From positions 62,001 to 126,000 of the forward strand of contig NZ_JAINWL010000002.1 in assembly GCF_021021475.1 (NCBI RefSeq): 64,000 nt of DNA, in the 5' to 3' direction. The stretch is from Citromicrobium bathyomarinum. Its GTDB lineage: Bacteria > Pseudomonadota > Alphaproteobacteria > Sphingomonadales > Sphingomonadaceae. Below the pieces are notes generated by a model. That model saw only the letters and a program-made list of their open reading frames with translations, was not told where the DNA came from and did not search any database. Position numbers and translations under genes: made by a program. This document shows, one piece after another, positions 34,641-43,242 of this stretch; positions within the stretch are counted from its first letter, which is position 1; every line of letters begins with the position of its first letter.

Positions 34641-35843
34641 TCAGGCGGGGGCGGTCTGTTCCTCCCGCGTCTCTGCCGCAGCGGGCAGGCCCGCCTTGAG
34701 CAGGAAGAACCCCGCCAGCGCGGCGATCACGGACCCGGCCAGCACCCCGATCTTCACCGCATCCACCTGCGCCGCGCTGTCGAATGCGAGGTTGCCGATG
34801 AACAGGCTCATGGTGAACCCGATCGCGGCGAGCAGCGAGACGCCGTGGACCTGTCGCCACCCGACGTTCTCGGGCAGCCGCGCCAGCCCGGTTTTTACCG
34901 CGATGAAGGCAAAGCCGAAGATGCCGATCTGCTTGCCGATCAGCAGCCCCAGCGCGATGCCCAGCGGCAGCGGCGCGAGCAGGTCGGCAAATTCCAGCCC
35001 GCCCAGCGAGACGCCCGCATTGGCGAAGCCGAAGATCGGGATGACCAGGAAGGCGACCCACGGGTGCAGGAAGTGCTCCATCCTCTCGAGCGGCTGCGAG
35101 CCGTCGCGCGCGCGCATCGGGATGGTCATCGCCGCGGCGACGCCTGCCAGCGTGGCGTGCACGCCCGACTTGAGGATGAACACCCACAGCACGATCGCGA
35201 GCAGGATGTAGGGGATGCTCGACCCGACCTTGAACCGGTTGAGCACGATCATCGCCGCCAGCGCCAGCGCGCCGCCGCCCAGCATGGCGGTGTCGATCGA
35301 GCCGGAATAGAACAGCGCGATGATGGTGATCGCGCCGATATCGTCGATCACCGCGATCGCCAGCAGCAGCGCTTTCAGCGCCACCGGCACCCGCGGGCCG
35401 AGCAGCGAGAGGATGCCCAGCGCGAAGGCGATGTCGGTCGCGGCGGGGATCGCCCAGCCGGAGATATTGGCCGGGCTGCCCATGTTGAGGCCGACGAAGA
35501 TCAGCGCAGGCATGGCCATCCCGCCGATCGCCGCGACCAGCGGGAGCGAGGCCTGGTTCCAGCTCGACAGCTGGCCTTCCACCACCTCGCGCTTAACCTC
35601 CAGCCCGACGAGGAAGAAGAACACCGCCATCAACCCGTCGTTGATCCACAGCAGCAGCGGCTTGTCGATCGCGAAGCTGCCCACTGCCACGCTGACGGGC
35701 GTGTCGAGCGCGCCGAAATAGCTGCCCGAGAACATGGTGTTCGCCGCCAGCAGCGCGAGCGCCGCGGCGGCGATGAGGACGATGCCGCCCGCGCTTTCCT
35801 GCTTCAGGAAGTCGCGCAGGGCGGCTGCTGCCGATACGATCAT
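34641..35843 (-). CDS. nhaA: Na+/H+ antiporter NhaA
   Basis: 400 residues, about twelve membrane helices. Contains the paired-Asp ion site in AVIDDIGAI and the Asp of the crossed helices in AIPAATDIAFALGILSLLG, plus FFFLVGLEVKREVVEGQL. Exchanges 2 H+ for Na+ and protects against salt and alkali, consistent with a marine or saline habitat. It begins 8 bases after the DUF465 gene and is probably co-transcribed with it. Confidence 0.96.
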   Translation of the reverse strand: MIVSAAAALRDFLKQESAGGIVLIAAAALALLAANTMFSGSYFGALDTPVSVAVGSFAIDKPLLLWINDGLMAVFFFLVGLEVKREVVEGQLSSWNQASLPLVAAIGGMAMPALIFVGLNMGSPANISGWAIPAATDIAFALGILSLLGPRVPVALKALLLAIAVIDDIGAITIIALFYSGSIDTAMLGGGALALAAMIVLNRFKVGSSIPYILLAIVLWVFILKSGVHATLAGVAAAMTIPMRARDGSQPLERMEHFLHPWVAFLVIPIFGFANAGVSLGGLEFADLLAPLPLGIALGLLIGKQIGIFGFAFIAVKTGLARLPENVGWRQVHGVSLLAAIGFTMSLFIGNLAFDSAAQVDAVKIGVLAGSVIAALAGFFLLKAGLPAAAETREEQTAPA

Positions 35844-35850
35844 GAAATGC

Positions 35851-36030
35851 CTATCCCTTGGCCGTGGTGCGATCGGGCAGCGAAAGCGCGGCGATCCTGT
35901 CCTTCAGGCGGAGCCGCAGGCGCTTGAGCCGCTTGACCTCTTCCTGCCGCGCCAGCGCGCGGGTGGTGTCGATCAGACGATCCAGCGCGCGGTGGCGCTG
36001 GCGCAGGTTGTCGAGGCGTGGCTGGCTCAT
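35851..36030 (-). CDS. DUF465/YdcH-family small coiled-coil protein
   Basis: 59 residues: starts MSQPRLDNLRQRHRALDRLI and continues as a basic coiled coil (EEVKRLKRLRLRLKDRIAAL), the DUF465 pattern. These are small, widespread alphaproteobacterial proteins of unknown role. It directly precedes nhaA (7-base gap), so it is first in a two-gene operon and divergent from the LysR-type regulator. Confidence 0.85.
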   Translation of the reverse strand: MSQPRLDNLRQRHRALDRLIDTTRALARQEEVKRLKRLRLRLKDRIAALSLPDRTTAKG

Positions 36031-36105
36031 GCTTGCTCTCCTTGTGTTGAAAACAACCTAGGTCCGCACTGCAATTGATACCAATTGATTTGCAGAGCCG
36101 ATCCG

Positions 36106-36120
36106 ATAGGCACTATCTAT
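36106..36120. promoter_or_regulatory. OxyR-type operator half-site
   Basis: ATAG (36106-36109), seven bases, CTAT (36117-36120): this fits the ATAG-N7-CTAT element of OxyR and the T-N11-A rule of LysR regulators. It ends six bases before the start of the OxyR-like gene and lies in the spacer shared with the divergent DUF465-nhaA pair, so auto-regulation or control of nhaA is possible. Only one clear element is seen; OxyR normally uses two. Confidence 0.5.
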
Positions 36121-36126
36121 CACGGC

Positions 36127-37050
36127 ATGGTTTCGCTCCGCCAGCTCGAATATCTCGTCGCGCTCGACGATCACGGTCATTTCGGTCGCGCGGCCAATGC
36201 GCTCAACGTCACCCAGCCGACGCTGAGCCAGCAGGTGAAGCAGCTGGAGGTGCGGCTGGGGTGCGATCTGGTCGAGCGCACCTCGACCGGCGCGATCCCG
36301 ACCCCGGTGGGGCGGCAGGTGATCGAGCGTGCGCGGCAGGTGTTGATCGGGGTCGACGATATCCGCAAGCTCGCCGCGCAAGCCTCAGGCGGGCTGGTCG
36401 GCACGATCCGCTTCGGCGTCACACCCACGCTCGGCCCCTATCTGATGCCGGTGGTGATCTCGCGCCTGCACCGCGCCTATCCCGATGTGCGGATGCACGT
36501 GCGCGACGGTATTCCGGACGAGCAGCTGGACGATCTGCGGCGCGGCCATCTCGACCTGATGCTCGCGCCGCTGCCGCTGACCGGCGACGATATCGAGATC
36601 CAGCCGCTGTTTCGCGAACGGCTGGTGCTGGTCGCGCCGCCCGACGATCCGCTGTTCGAGCGTGATCGTGTGACCCGTGCGGACCTGGCGGGGGCGGCGC
36701 TGCTGGGACTCGACAAGCGGCACCACCACCACCGGCAGGTGGTCCAGACCGCGCAGGAGCTCGGCGCACAGGTGCTCGGCGATTACGAGGGCACCAGCCT
36801 CGATTCGATCTGCCAGATGGCCGCCAGCGGGCTGGGGCTGGCGCTGCTGCCCGAACTCTACCTGCTGTCCGACGCCAGCGCGAATAACTCTGTGCGCCGG
36901 GTAGAGGTGGAGGACTGGTCCGCCAGCCGCTCGATCGCCGCCGTCTGGCGCCGCGGCTCCCCGCTCGAGGCCATGTTCGGAGAGATAGCCGAACGGATCG
37001 CGCACGAGGCGCGGGCGACGCTGGAGGGGGTGGGGGTGGCTCCCGGATAA
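36127..37050 (+). CDS. OxyR-like LysR-family regulator without redox cysteines
   Basis: 307 residues from the ATG at 36127 (MVSLRQLEYLVALDDHG). N-terminal winged helix-turn-helix (AANALNVTQPTLSQQVKQLE) and LysR effector domain, colinear with OxyR throughout (RFGVTPTLGPYLMP, SLDSICQMAASGLGLALLPE). At the place of the OxyR peroxidatic Cys199 it has His within a His4 run (199-202), and at Cys208 it has Ala209. So H2O2 sensing by disulfide is unlikely; metal or another ligand is possible. The only other Cys are 46 and one in DSICQM. Confidence 0.88.
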   Translation: MVSLRQLEYLVALDDHGHFGRAANALNVTQPTLSQQVKQLEVRLGCDLVERTSTGAIPTPVGRQVIERARQVLIGVDDIRKLAAQASGGLVGTIRFGVTPTLGPYLMPVVISRLHRAYPDVRMHVRDGIPDEQLDDLRRGHLDLMLAPLPLTGDDIEIQPLFRERLVLVAPPDDPLFERDRVTRADLAGAALLGLDKRHHHHRQVVQTAQELGAQVLGDYEGTSLDSICQMAASGLGLALLPELYLLSDASANNSVRRVEVEDWSASRSIAAVWRRGSPLEAMFGEIAERIAHEARATLEGVGVAPG

Positions 37051-37247
37051 GATTTGGGCAAAGTAGCTTTGGTCGTTCGCAAGGCGACATCGGGCGGTCG
37101 TACGCAGCGGAGATTGGCGGTATTTCGCATACGCTCGGGACCCGCAATCAAGGCAGTTGGGCTTAATCAGTGCGCCACTTGCTTGACAGTACGCTCAAAC
37201 TGATTCACGATTTGTTCACAGCTTATCCCCACCCTTAGAGGGGAAAT

Positions 37248-37469
37248 ATGAAACGCAATACTCCCAATCTGTACATTGCCCACCCAAGATGCCGCTCTTG
37301 TGGAAGGAACTGGCGTGCGCCGGTCAACGTTAATTCCAAGAAGGCATACTGTAAGAAATGCTCTAGTGAGCGAAGGGGAGAGGCTGCCAAACAGCTCAAC
37401 CTTCGGGAGCCAAGGGCTTCTGACTTTTCAGGCTCTTATTTGCTCCCACGAAAGTTGCGCTCAATTTAG
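37248..37469 (+). CDS. Zinc-ribbon micro-protein, hypothetical
   Basis: 73 residues with ribosome site AGAGGGG. Two CxxC pairs (Cys15/18 and Cys35/38) spaced by 16 residues predict a zinc ribbon; the rest is basic and polar. No family recognised. TTGACA at 37183 may be its -35 element. The gene lies at the left end of an AT-richer segment and converges on the kinase gene with a 4-base overlap. It may belong to the accessory cassette. Confidence 0.65.
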   Translation: MKRNTPNLYIAHPRCRSCGRNWRAPVNVNSKKAYCKKCSSERRGEAAKQLNLREPRASDFSGSYLLPRKLRSI

Positions 37470-38497
37470 CCACAAAGGAAGTCTCGCAAATCCGTCTCAG
37501 CTTTATGCCGGCCCACAATTCCTTTGGACTGTCCGAGGCTGCGGTCGCGTCCGAGCTTGAGCGGCTCGCTCCAGGCCCGCCATTCGTGTTTTCGCGCTGA
37601 TAGACGCTTCCATTCAACCCGAAGTCGCCGCTGTCCCTTGGTTCTTTGCCATTCAATTAAGTCGTCAGCTACTTTGGTCTCCCACGCTGGTTCGACTGAT
37701 AGCGGGGCGATACCATTCAGCGCCTGTTGGGCGCTCTGAAACCGCTTCGCCGTATCATCAGCAAGCATCTTGCGGATCACCCGACGCCAGTCTTTTGGAA
37801 CATGCGGAAGCCAGCGAAGTGTGTCGGCGAAACCTCCGTGACGAACAAGGTCGCGTGGATCGGGACTTTCGTCGTACCAAGTTTTGCCATGCAAAAGGCG
37901 ATAGAGCGTCATGCCTAAGGCCCAGATATCGGACTTTGCGCTGGTGCCGACACCATTCCAAACCTCGTAAGCGATGTGATCGCTATATCCAGCTTGCGAG
38001 CCGTAACCTAGCACCAAGTCGTCCGTCACCAGCCCGAAGTCACCCAGCTGTGCCACCGCATCGGCATCAATCAGGATATTTGCGGGCTTTATGTCGCGGT
38101 GGAGCATTCCTCTTTGGTGTAAAGCGCCAAGTCCGTGCAAGACTTGTGTGCCCACTCTTTTAACTTCAGAAAGTGTCATCGGGCCGCGCTCGAATTGCTC
38201 TTGGAGCGAGCCGCCGGGACAGAACGCCATGCATATTGCAACACTGTCTCCGCCGTCACCCTCGACCACGTAGTGAACCTTCACGACATTACGGTGTTCA
38301 GCGCGGGAAAGCCTCTTAGCTTCGCCGAGGTGGAATTCCTTATAGTTCGCCCAGTTGGCATCATCTAGCGTTACGCCGCGGCGAAGTATCTTAACGGCGA
38401 CGTCTCCGTGGGCAGGATCAAGAGCCTCGTGGACCTGACCGAAATGACCGTTGCCAATCTTCCTCCCGACCTTCACGCCAGAGGTGAAGCCTGTCAT
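37466..38497 (-). CDS. Ser/Thr protein kinase (accessory cassette)
   Basis: 343 residues, no membrane segment. A complete eukaryote-like kinase: Gly loop GNGHFG (15-20), VAVK (Lys36), Glu59, HRDIKPAN (133-140), DFG (153-155), an APE-like AYEVW, and DIWALG. Residues ~266-343 form a charged, Trp-rich extension (WQRTKGQRRLRVEWKRLS) that might bind partner or nucleic acid. Its ATG overlaps the stop of the upstream gene (ATGA). Base composition is visibly lower in GC than the neighbours and codon use is less biased, a sign of transfer. Target unknown. Confidence 0.88.
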   Translation of the reverse strand: MTGFTSGVKVGRKIGNGHFGQVHEALDPAHGDVAVKILRRGVTLDDANWANYKEFHLGEAKRLSRAEHRNVVKVHYVVEGDGGDSVAICMAFCPGGSLQEQFERGPMTLSEVKRVGTQVLHGLGALHQRGMLHRDIKPANILIDADAVAQLGDFGLVTDDLVLGYGSQAGYSDHIAYEVWNGVGTSAKSDIWALGMTLYRLLHGKTWYDESPDPRDLVRHGGFADTLRWLPHVPKDWRRVIRKMLADDTAKRFQSAQQALNGIAPLSVEPAWETKVADDLIEWQRTKGQRRLRVEWKRLSARKHEWRAWSEPLKLGRDRSLGQSKGIVGRHKAETDLRDFLCG

Positions 38498-38973
38498 GAT
38501 TTGTTCCTCGCTGCCACTACTAGCATTGCAACCTCTCGACTCATTTTTCGAAGTTTTTTGCCAGTAGTGTGTTCGTCCCAGAAAGCATCGTCATCTATAT
38601 AGTCGTCGACATTGCGATCGCCATAAGTTCGACTGACGACCGCCTTTTTCATTTGTGTCACCGAGCAGACCGATGAGGCTGCAGCAATGATCACTCCCCT
38701 TACTTCCGCTGTATGAAGCATTCCAAGCTTGGCAGCGCCTCGGCCCATGACTGCACTTGCTTTAATGACGGCTTTGTCGATGGCCGCTTCGCGAATATAG
38801 TCTGAACATTGTTGGTGGAGGACTTGATAGGCGTCTGAACGATCGCCTCTATGAATCTTCCAATTGCCATCTTCCAAGATCGTGATGGGCGAGTCTTCGT
38901 CGTCAGGTACTTCGGCATCGACGTAAATGACGTAATCTTTTGAGGCACTTAGTCCAATTATCCGTTCAGCCAT
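38494..38973 (-). CDS. RuvC/RNase H-fold-like protein, probably inactive (kinase partner)
   Basis: 159 residues. Predicted order strand-strand-helix-strand-helix-strand with the layout of RuvC/DUF3010: an opening strand RIIGLSASKDYVIYVDAE, then AIDKAVIKAS, a Gly/Ala helix VMGRGAAKLGMLHTAEVRGV, a strand-like VCSVTQMKKAVVSRTYG and a final helix SREVAMLVVAARNKS. The four acidic residues that RuvC nucleases need (D, E, D, D at those places) are S, K and non-acidic here. So the fold is inferred and catalysis looks lost. First gene of a coupled pair with the kinase. Fold assignment is tentative. Confidence 0.6.
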   Translation of the reverse strand: MAERIIGLSASKDYVIYVDAEVPDDEDSPITILEDGNWKIHRGDRSDAYQVLHQQCSDYIREAAIDKAVIKASAVMGRGAAKLGMLHTAEVRGVIIAAASSVCSVTQMKKAVVSRTYGDRNVDDYIDDDAFWDEHTTGKKLRKMSREVAMLVVAARNKS

Positions 38974-39164
38974 TTCTCATCCCGTCCTTAAGCTCCTGTT
39001 ACGACAATCAGCAGGCAGCGAGAATAAGTGGGAGTCATTTCTTGTCGCTGTCCTACACACCACTGCCCAGCTAATACGGACGGCGCTCTTTCAACCGTCG
39101 ATCCGCACCCCAAGCCCGTTGTGAGCCCGTGACCACAAAGGGTCCGGTTTTCTACCCCTGGACT

Positions 39165-39191
39165 GTGTGTCAGGTGTGTCAGGTGTGTCAG
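39165..39191. repeat. Three tandem copies of GTGTGTCAG
   Basis: Perfect 9-base units at 39165-39173, 39174-39182 and 39183-39191, at the right edge of the AT-rich cassette and 35 bases before the acylase stop. The 38974-39164 stretch before it contains no gene. A possible replication-slippage product or recombination scar. Confidence 0.7.
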
Positions 39192-39225
39192 GGCCGACCC
39201 TCCGGCCGGCCCCGACAGGTCTTGC

Positions 39226-41484
39226 TCACTCCGCGATTCGCAGTACGTCGCCCTGCCGCGCGGCCTCGATCTCCTCTGGCGAGAAGGGCAGGCGGTTCCA
39301 GGCCTTGATCGCGTAGGCCTGCGTCTGGTCCGCGTAGTGCGGGGAGGCGGGGTTGGTCGATTGCGAGTAGCTCAGGATCGCGTCGGCCACCGGCCCGTCC
39401 TCGTCGAAGCCGACGATCTGGATGTAGCTGGTTCCGTGGAACGGGGTGATCCCGCCCTCGATCGGGTTGGCGTATTGCACGTTGAGGATGCCCGCATCGC
39501 CCGGTCCGCCATGGATCGGGATCCGCGTGCCGTTGCGCGGTGCGAACTGGACTTCGCCCCACGGCGCGTCGAGCGCTATGCCCTTCGCCTCGACCTCGCC
39601 TGCCGCCTCGACCAGCGCGGCGAGCAGCTTGGTGCCTGCCTCGCCTTGCGTGTTGAGATCGCGCGGGGTGTTGACCGGGTCGGCAGGGTCGAACGGGGTG
39701 CTCCACAGGTCGGGGCGCTTGCTCACCTTGTCCCAGAAGGTGGTGAACAGGAACGCGCCGCGGCTGTCGATCTCGACCCGGCGGTCCCACCCCGCCAGCA
39801 CGCCGCACGCCCCCTTCGCCGCCGGTTCGGCCTCGCAGAGGGAGAGCAGCGGGTCGACCACCATCTCCGCCGCGAGGCTGCGGTTGGAGAAGGCCAGCGC
39901 CTGCGCGCGTTCGCGGGTCAGCGGGCCGATCGCCAGCACCGCGTCGGTCTCCTGGAAGTTGGCCCGGGTGCGCAGCGTCACCGGCTCGCCCCAGGCGCCC
40001 AAGATGGGGGAGAGCTGCTTGTTGGGCGCGCTCGCATTGCTCAGCCAGTAGCTGTCGTTGCTGTTGGTCACCGAATCGCGGCGCTGCTGGATCGCCTGCT
40101 CGCTGGCAGGCAGCAGGCCGGGCACGGGCGTGCCCTTCGTGACGGTCCAGTTGCATTCCGAGCGCGCGCCGTCGAGCAGCGTCAGCCGCGAGGCGACAAG
40201 GCCCGAGAAGGGCGTGGCGCACTCCGCGACCTTCTCGGCCGAGACGTTGGGCACCGAAGTGACATCGGCGTGCAGCGCATTGCCATAACGGTCGGCGACG
40301 ATCGTGTTGACCCACGGAATGCCCAGCGTCTCGGTCACCGCCTTGCGCACGTCGTCGACATTGGTCGCCTGCGCGATACGCACCCAGGTGCCCAGCGCGC
40401 GCTGGTTGGCGCTGTTCGCGTCGCGCATCGAGAAGGCCATGGTGTCGGTCCACGCGAGGCCGACCTGCGGCATCGCCACGAGGGGGCCGTAGATGGTCGA
40501 ATAGAGCGTGCGCTCCACCGGCTCCGCCCCATCGGGCATCGGCACGCTGACGGTGCGCCTGGTCATCTCCATCGGCTTGCCGTCGACGACGTACCGGGTC
40601 GGGTCCGTCGGATCGAGCGCGAGCTGGAACAGCGTGAAGTGGCGCGCGGCGGTGACCGTATGGGTCCACGCGATGTCGCGGTTGAAGCCCAGCGTCGGGA
40701 TCGGTCCGCCCGCCAGCGTGCTGCCCATCACGTCGAGCTTGCCGGGGATGGTGGCGTGGACCTGCCAGAAGCGGTTGGGCCCCTGCCACGGGAAGTGCGG
40801 GTTGCCGATCACCAGGCCGCGCCCGTCTTGCGTCACATCTCCCCCGAAGGCCCAGCCGTTGGAGCCCACGCCCATGTCCTCGCGCTCGGGCAGATCCATC
40901 GCGGACGCCTGCGCGGGCATTCCGGGAGGCGCGGCGTTGGCGATCGCGGGGAGGAAGGGCATCGCGCTCGCCAGCAGCATCTGCTTCTCGGTCAGGCGCA
41001 GCATGTCGTCATTGGTGATCGGCTTGACCCACGGCTTGCCCCGGCATTCGGCGGGGATGCCTTCGGTGCCAGCGTCACGCAGGAAGCGGTTGTATCCGGC
41101 GACATAGCCCGCCGCGAGCAGGTTCGCTTCGCGCCCCTGGGCACCCGCGCCTGCGCGCAGGCGCGGCAGGTCGATCACGGAGCGCATGAAGACGTCGGAA
41201 CTGAGGTTGTCGGTCTCGTTCGAACCGTGCAGCACCGTGCCTTCGGGCCCGAAATATATCGAGCGTTCGCCCCGTATGGTCACGAACTCCTCCGCCAGCA
41301 GGCAGAAGTTGTCCTGCGCATAGGCATAGGCGACGCCGTAGCCGATCCCCTCCCAGCTATCCGCCGTCACATGCGGAATGCCATAGTCGGTGCGCACGAT
41401 GGTCGCGTCGAGATCGTCCTGCGCGTGCGCCGCAACCCCGGTCACAGACGCTGCGGCCAATGCCGCCCAACCGATCATCCTCAT
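39226..41484 (-). CDS. Penicillin/acyl-homoserine-lactone acylase family Ntn hydrolase
   Basis: 752 residues: signal peptide (cleavage near AHA-QD), alpha chain beginning ATIVRTDYGIPHVTADSW, a linker, and the self-processing site before Ser208 (GSNGWAFGG), which becomes the N-terminal nucleophile of the beta chain. GNPHFPW and the later NDSYWLSNA (Asn of the oxyanion hole) also match. Periplasmic. Relatives hydrolyse beta-lactams, aculeacin or long-chain AHL signals (PvdQ-type); the substrate cannot be decided. Full length, no frameshift. Confidence 0.92.
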   Translation of the reverse strand: MRMIGWAALAAASVTGVAAHAQDDLDATIVRTDYGIPHVTADSWEGIGYGVAYAYAQDNFCLLAEEFVTIRGERSIYFGPEGTVLHGSNETDNLSSDVFMRSVIDLPRLRAGAGAQGREANLLAAGYVAGYNRFLRDAGTEGIPAECRGKPWVKPITNDDMLRLTEKQMLLASAMPFLPAIANAAPPGMPAQASAMDLPEREDMGVGSNGWAFGGDVTQDGRGLVIGNPHFPWQGPNRFWQVHATIPGKLDVMGSTLAGGPIPTLGFNRDIAWTHTVTAARHFTLFQLALDPTDPTRYVVDGKPMEMTRRTVSVPMPDGAEPVERTLYSTIYGPLVAMPQVGLAWTDTMAFSMRDANSANQRALGTWVRIAQATNVDDVRKAVTETLGIPWVNTIVADRYGNALHADVTSVPNVSAEKVAECATPFSGLVASRLTLLDGARSECNWTVTKGTPVPGLLPASEQAIQQRRDSVTNSNDSYWLSNASAPNKQLSPILGAWGEPVTLRTRANFQETDAVLAIGPLTRERAQALAFSNRSLAAEMVVDPLLSLCEAEPAAKGACGVLAGWDRRVEIDSRGAFLFTTFWDKVSKRPDLWSTPFDPADPVNTPRDLNTQGEAGTKLLAALVEAAGEVEAKGIALDAPWGEVQFAPRNGTRIPIHGGPGDAGILNVQYANPIEGGITPFHGTSYIQIVGFDEDGPVADAILSYSQSTNPASPHYADQTQAYAIKAWNRLPFSPEEIEAARQGDVLRIAE

Positions 41485-41569
41485 AGTCCACCCTCTCCTG
41501 TGTCTTTTGCGGGAGGGCTATGGGGCGGGCCGCAACTTTGCAATCCCATTCCCGCGATCGGGCTGGAGG

Positions 41570-43078
41570 CTAGGCGCGCGGTGCCTGCCGTCGGTAGCTG
41601 AGCGCCTCGGCCACATGGACCCGGCCGATCTGCTCACTGTTCGAAAGGTCGGCGATGGTCCGCGCGACCCGCAGCATCCGCACATATGACCGCGCGGAGA
41701 GCCGCATCGCCTCCGCCGCCTGCATCAGCAGCATGCGGCCCGCCTCATCGGGCGTGGCGAAGCGCTCCAGCATGTCACCGTCCAGCTCGGCATTGGTGCG
41801 CACGCCGGCCTCTTCGCCGCGCCTGCCCTGCAGCGCGCGAGCCGCCGCGACCCGCGCTGCGACCTCGGCGCTACCCTCGGCAGGCGGGGGCAGCGCGAGG
41901 TCGGCGGCGCTGACCGGCTCCACTTCTACATGCAGGTCGATCCGGTCGAGCATCGGCCCGCTGACCTTGCTCTGGTAATCGGCGGCGCACTTGGGCGCGC
42001 GGCTGCAGGCGAGCGAGGGATCGCCGAGGTGCCCGCAGCGGCACGGGTTCATCGCCGCGATCAGCTGGACCCGCGCAGGGAAGCTGACATGCGCATTGGC
42101 CCGCGCGACGTCGACCTTGCCCGTCTCCAGCGGCTGGCGGAGTGAATCGAGCACCGGGCGCTGGAATTCGGGCAGTTCGTCGAGGAACAGCACACCCAGA
42201 TGCGCGAGGGAGACCTCTCCGGGCCGCACCTTCAGCCCGCCGCCGGTCAGCGCCGCCATGCTCGCCGAATGGTGCGGGGCGCGGAAGGGCCGCGACCGGC
42301 TGATCCGGCCGCCCTCCAGCAGGCCAGCGACCGACTGCACCATGCTCACCTCCAGCGCCTCGGCTGGCGTGAGCGGAGGGAGGATGCCGGGCAGGCACGC
42401 GGCGAGGAGGCTCTTGCCCGCACCCGGCGGCCCGCTCATCAGCAGGTTGTGACCTCCTGCGGCGGCGATCTCCAGCGCGCGCTTGGCAGTCTCCTGCCCC
42501 TTGACCTGTTTCAGGTCTGGCCCGGGCACGGCATCCTCGACCTCGCCAAGCGGCGGTGCGGAGAGTTGCTGCGTGCCTTTCAGATGGCCGAGCAGGCTGA
42601 CCAGATCAGGCGCTGCGATCACCGGGATGCCGCTTGCCCAGCGGGCCTCCGCGCCCTGCGCAGCGGGGCAGATCAGCCCGCACTCGGCCTCGCTCGCATG
42701 CATCGCGGCCAGCAGCACGCCGGGCGAGCCGACGATCCGCCCATCCAGCGCAAGCTCGCCGACCGCGACAAAGTCCGCCAGCTGCTCGCGATCGACCACG
42801 CCCATCGCGCCCAGCAGCGCCAGCGCGATCGGCAGGTCGTAATGCGATCCGTCCTTGGGCAGGTCGGCGGGCGAGAGGTTGACCGTGATCCGCTTGGGCG
42901 GCAGCGCAAGGCCCATCGCGGCGAGCGCGGCCTGCACCCGCTCGCGGCTCTCGCTCACCGCCTTGTCCGGCAGACCGACGACAGAGAAGCGCGGCAGGCC
43001 CGAGGCGAGCTGGCACTGCACCTCGACGCTGCGGGCTTCGAGCCCGAGATAGGCGACCGTGCGCACCAGCGCGACCAC
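41570..43078 (-). CDS. YifB/ComM-family Mg-chelatase-like AAA+ ATPase
   Basis: 502 residues from a GTG at 43078 with GGAGGG seven bases upstream. N-terminal Lon-like domain (RTVAYLGLEARSVEVQCQL, PRFSVVGLPDKAVSESRERV), then the chelatase-like AAA+ module with Walker A GPPGAGKSLLA, Walker B GVLFLDELPEF and an MCM-style sensor, ending in the helical C domain (LSARSYVRMLRVARTIADL). ComM is a bidirectional branch-migration helicase in natural transformation. A zinc-like CRCGHLGDPSLACSRAPKC motif is present, as in the family. Confidence 0.93.
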   Translation of the reverse strand: MVALVRTVAYLGLEARSVEVQCQLASGLPRFSVVGLPDKAVSESRERVQAALAAMGLALPPKRITVNLSPADLPKDGSHYDLPIALALLGAMGVVDREQLADFVAVGELALDGRIVGSPGVLLAAMHASEAECGLICPAAQGAEARWASGIPVIAAPDLVSLLGHLKGTQQLSAPPLGEVEDAVPGPDLKQVKGQETAKRALEIAAAGGHNLLMSGPPGAGKSLLAACLPGILPPLTPAEALEVSMVQSVAGLLEGGRISRSRPFRAPHHSASMAALTGGGLKVRPGEVSLAHLGVLFLDELPEFQRPVLDSLRQPLETGKVDVARANAHVSFPARVQLIAAMNPCRCGHLGDPSLACSRAPKCAADYQSKVSGPMLDRIDLHVEVEPVSAADLALPPPAEGSAEVAARVAAARALQGRRGEEAGVRTNAELDGDMLERFATPDEAGRMLLMQAAEAMRLSARSYVRMLRVARTIADLSNSEQIGRVHVAEALSYRRQAPRA

Positions 43079-43242
43079 AAGCAGGCCCTCCCCCAAGAGC
43101 GGCCGCCACGCGGCCAGCCCCGCAATGTCTGCCGCGTCGCCGCTGGCTTGTCGAGTTGGCAATGCTCCCCGCCCGCTGAAAGGGTTAGCGGCACGGCAAC
43201 CATTTTCACGAGGGCAATGGTAACGCGGCGGGCGGCAAGAAT

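Noticed and set aside
39165-39191. Possible CRISPR array from the tandem repeats
   Set aside because: Units are 9 bases, contiguous and without spacers.
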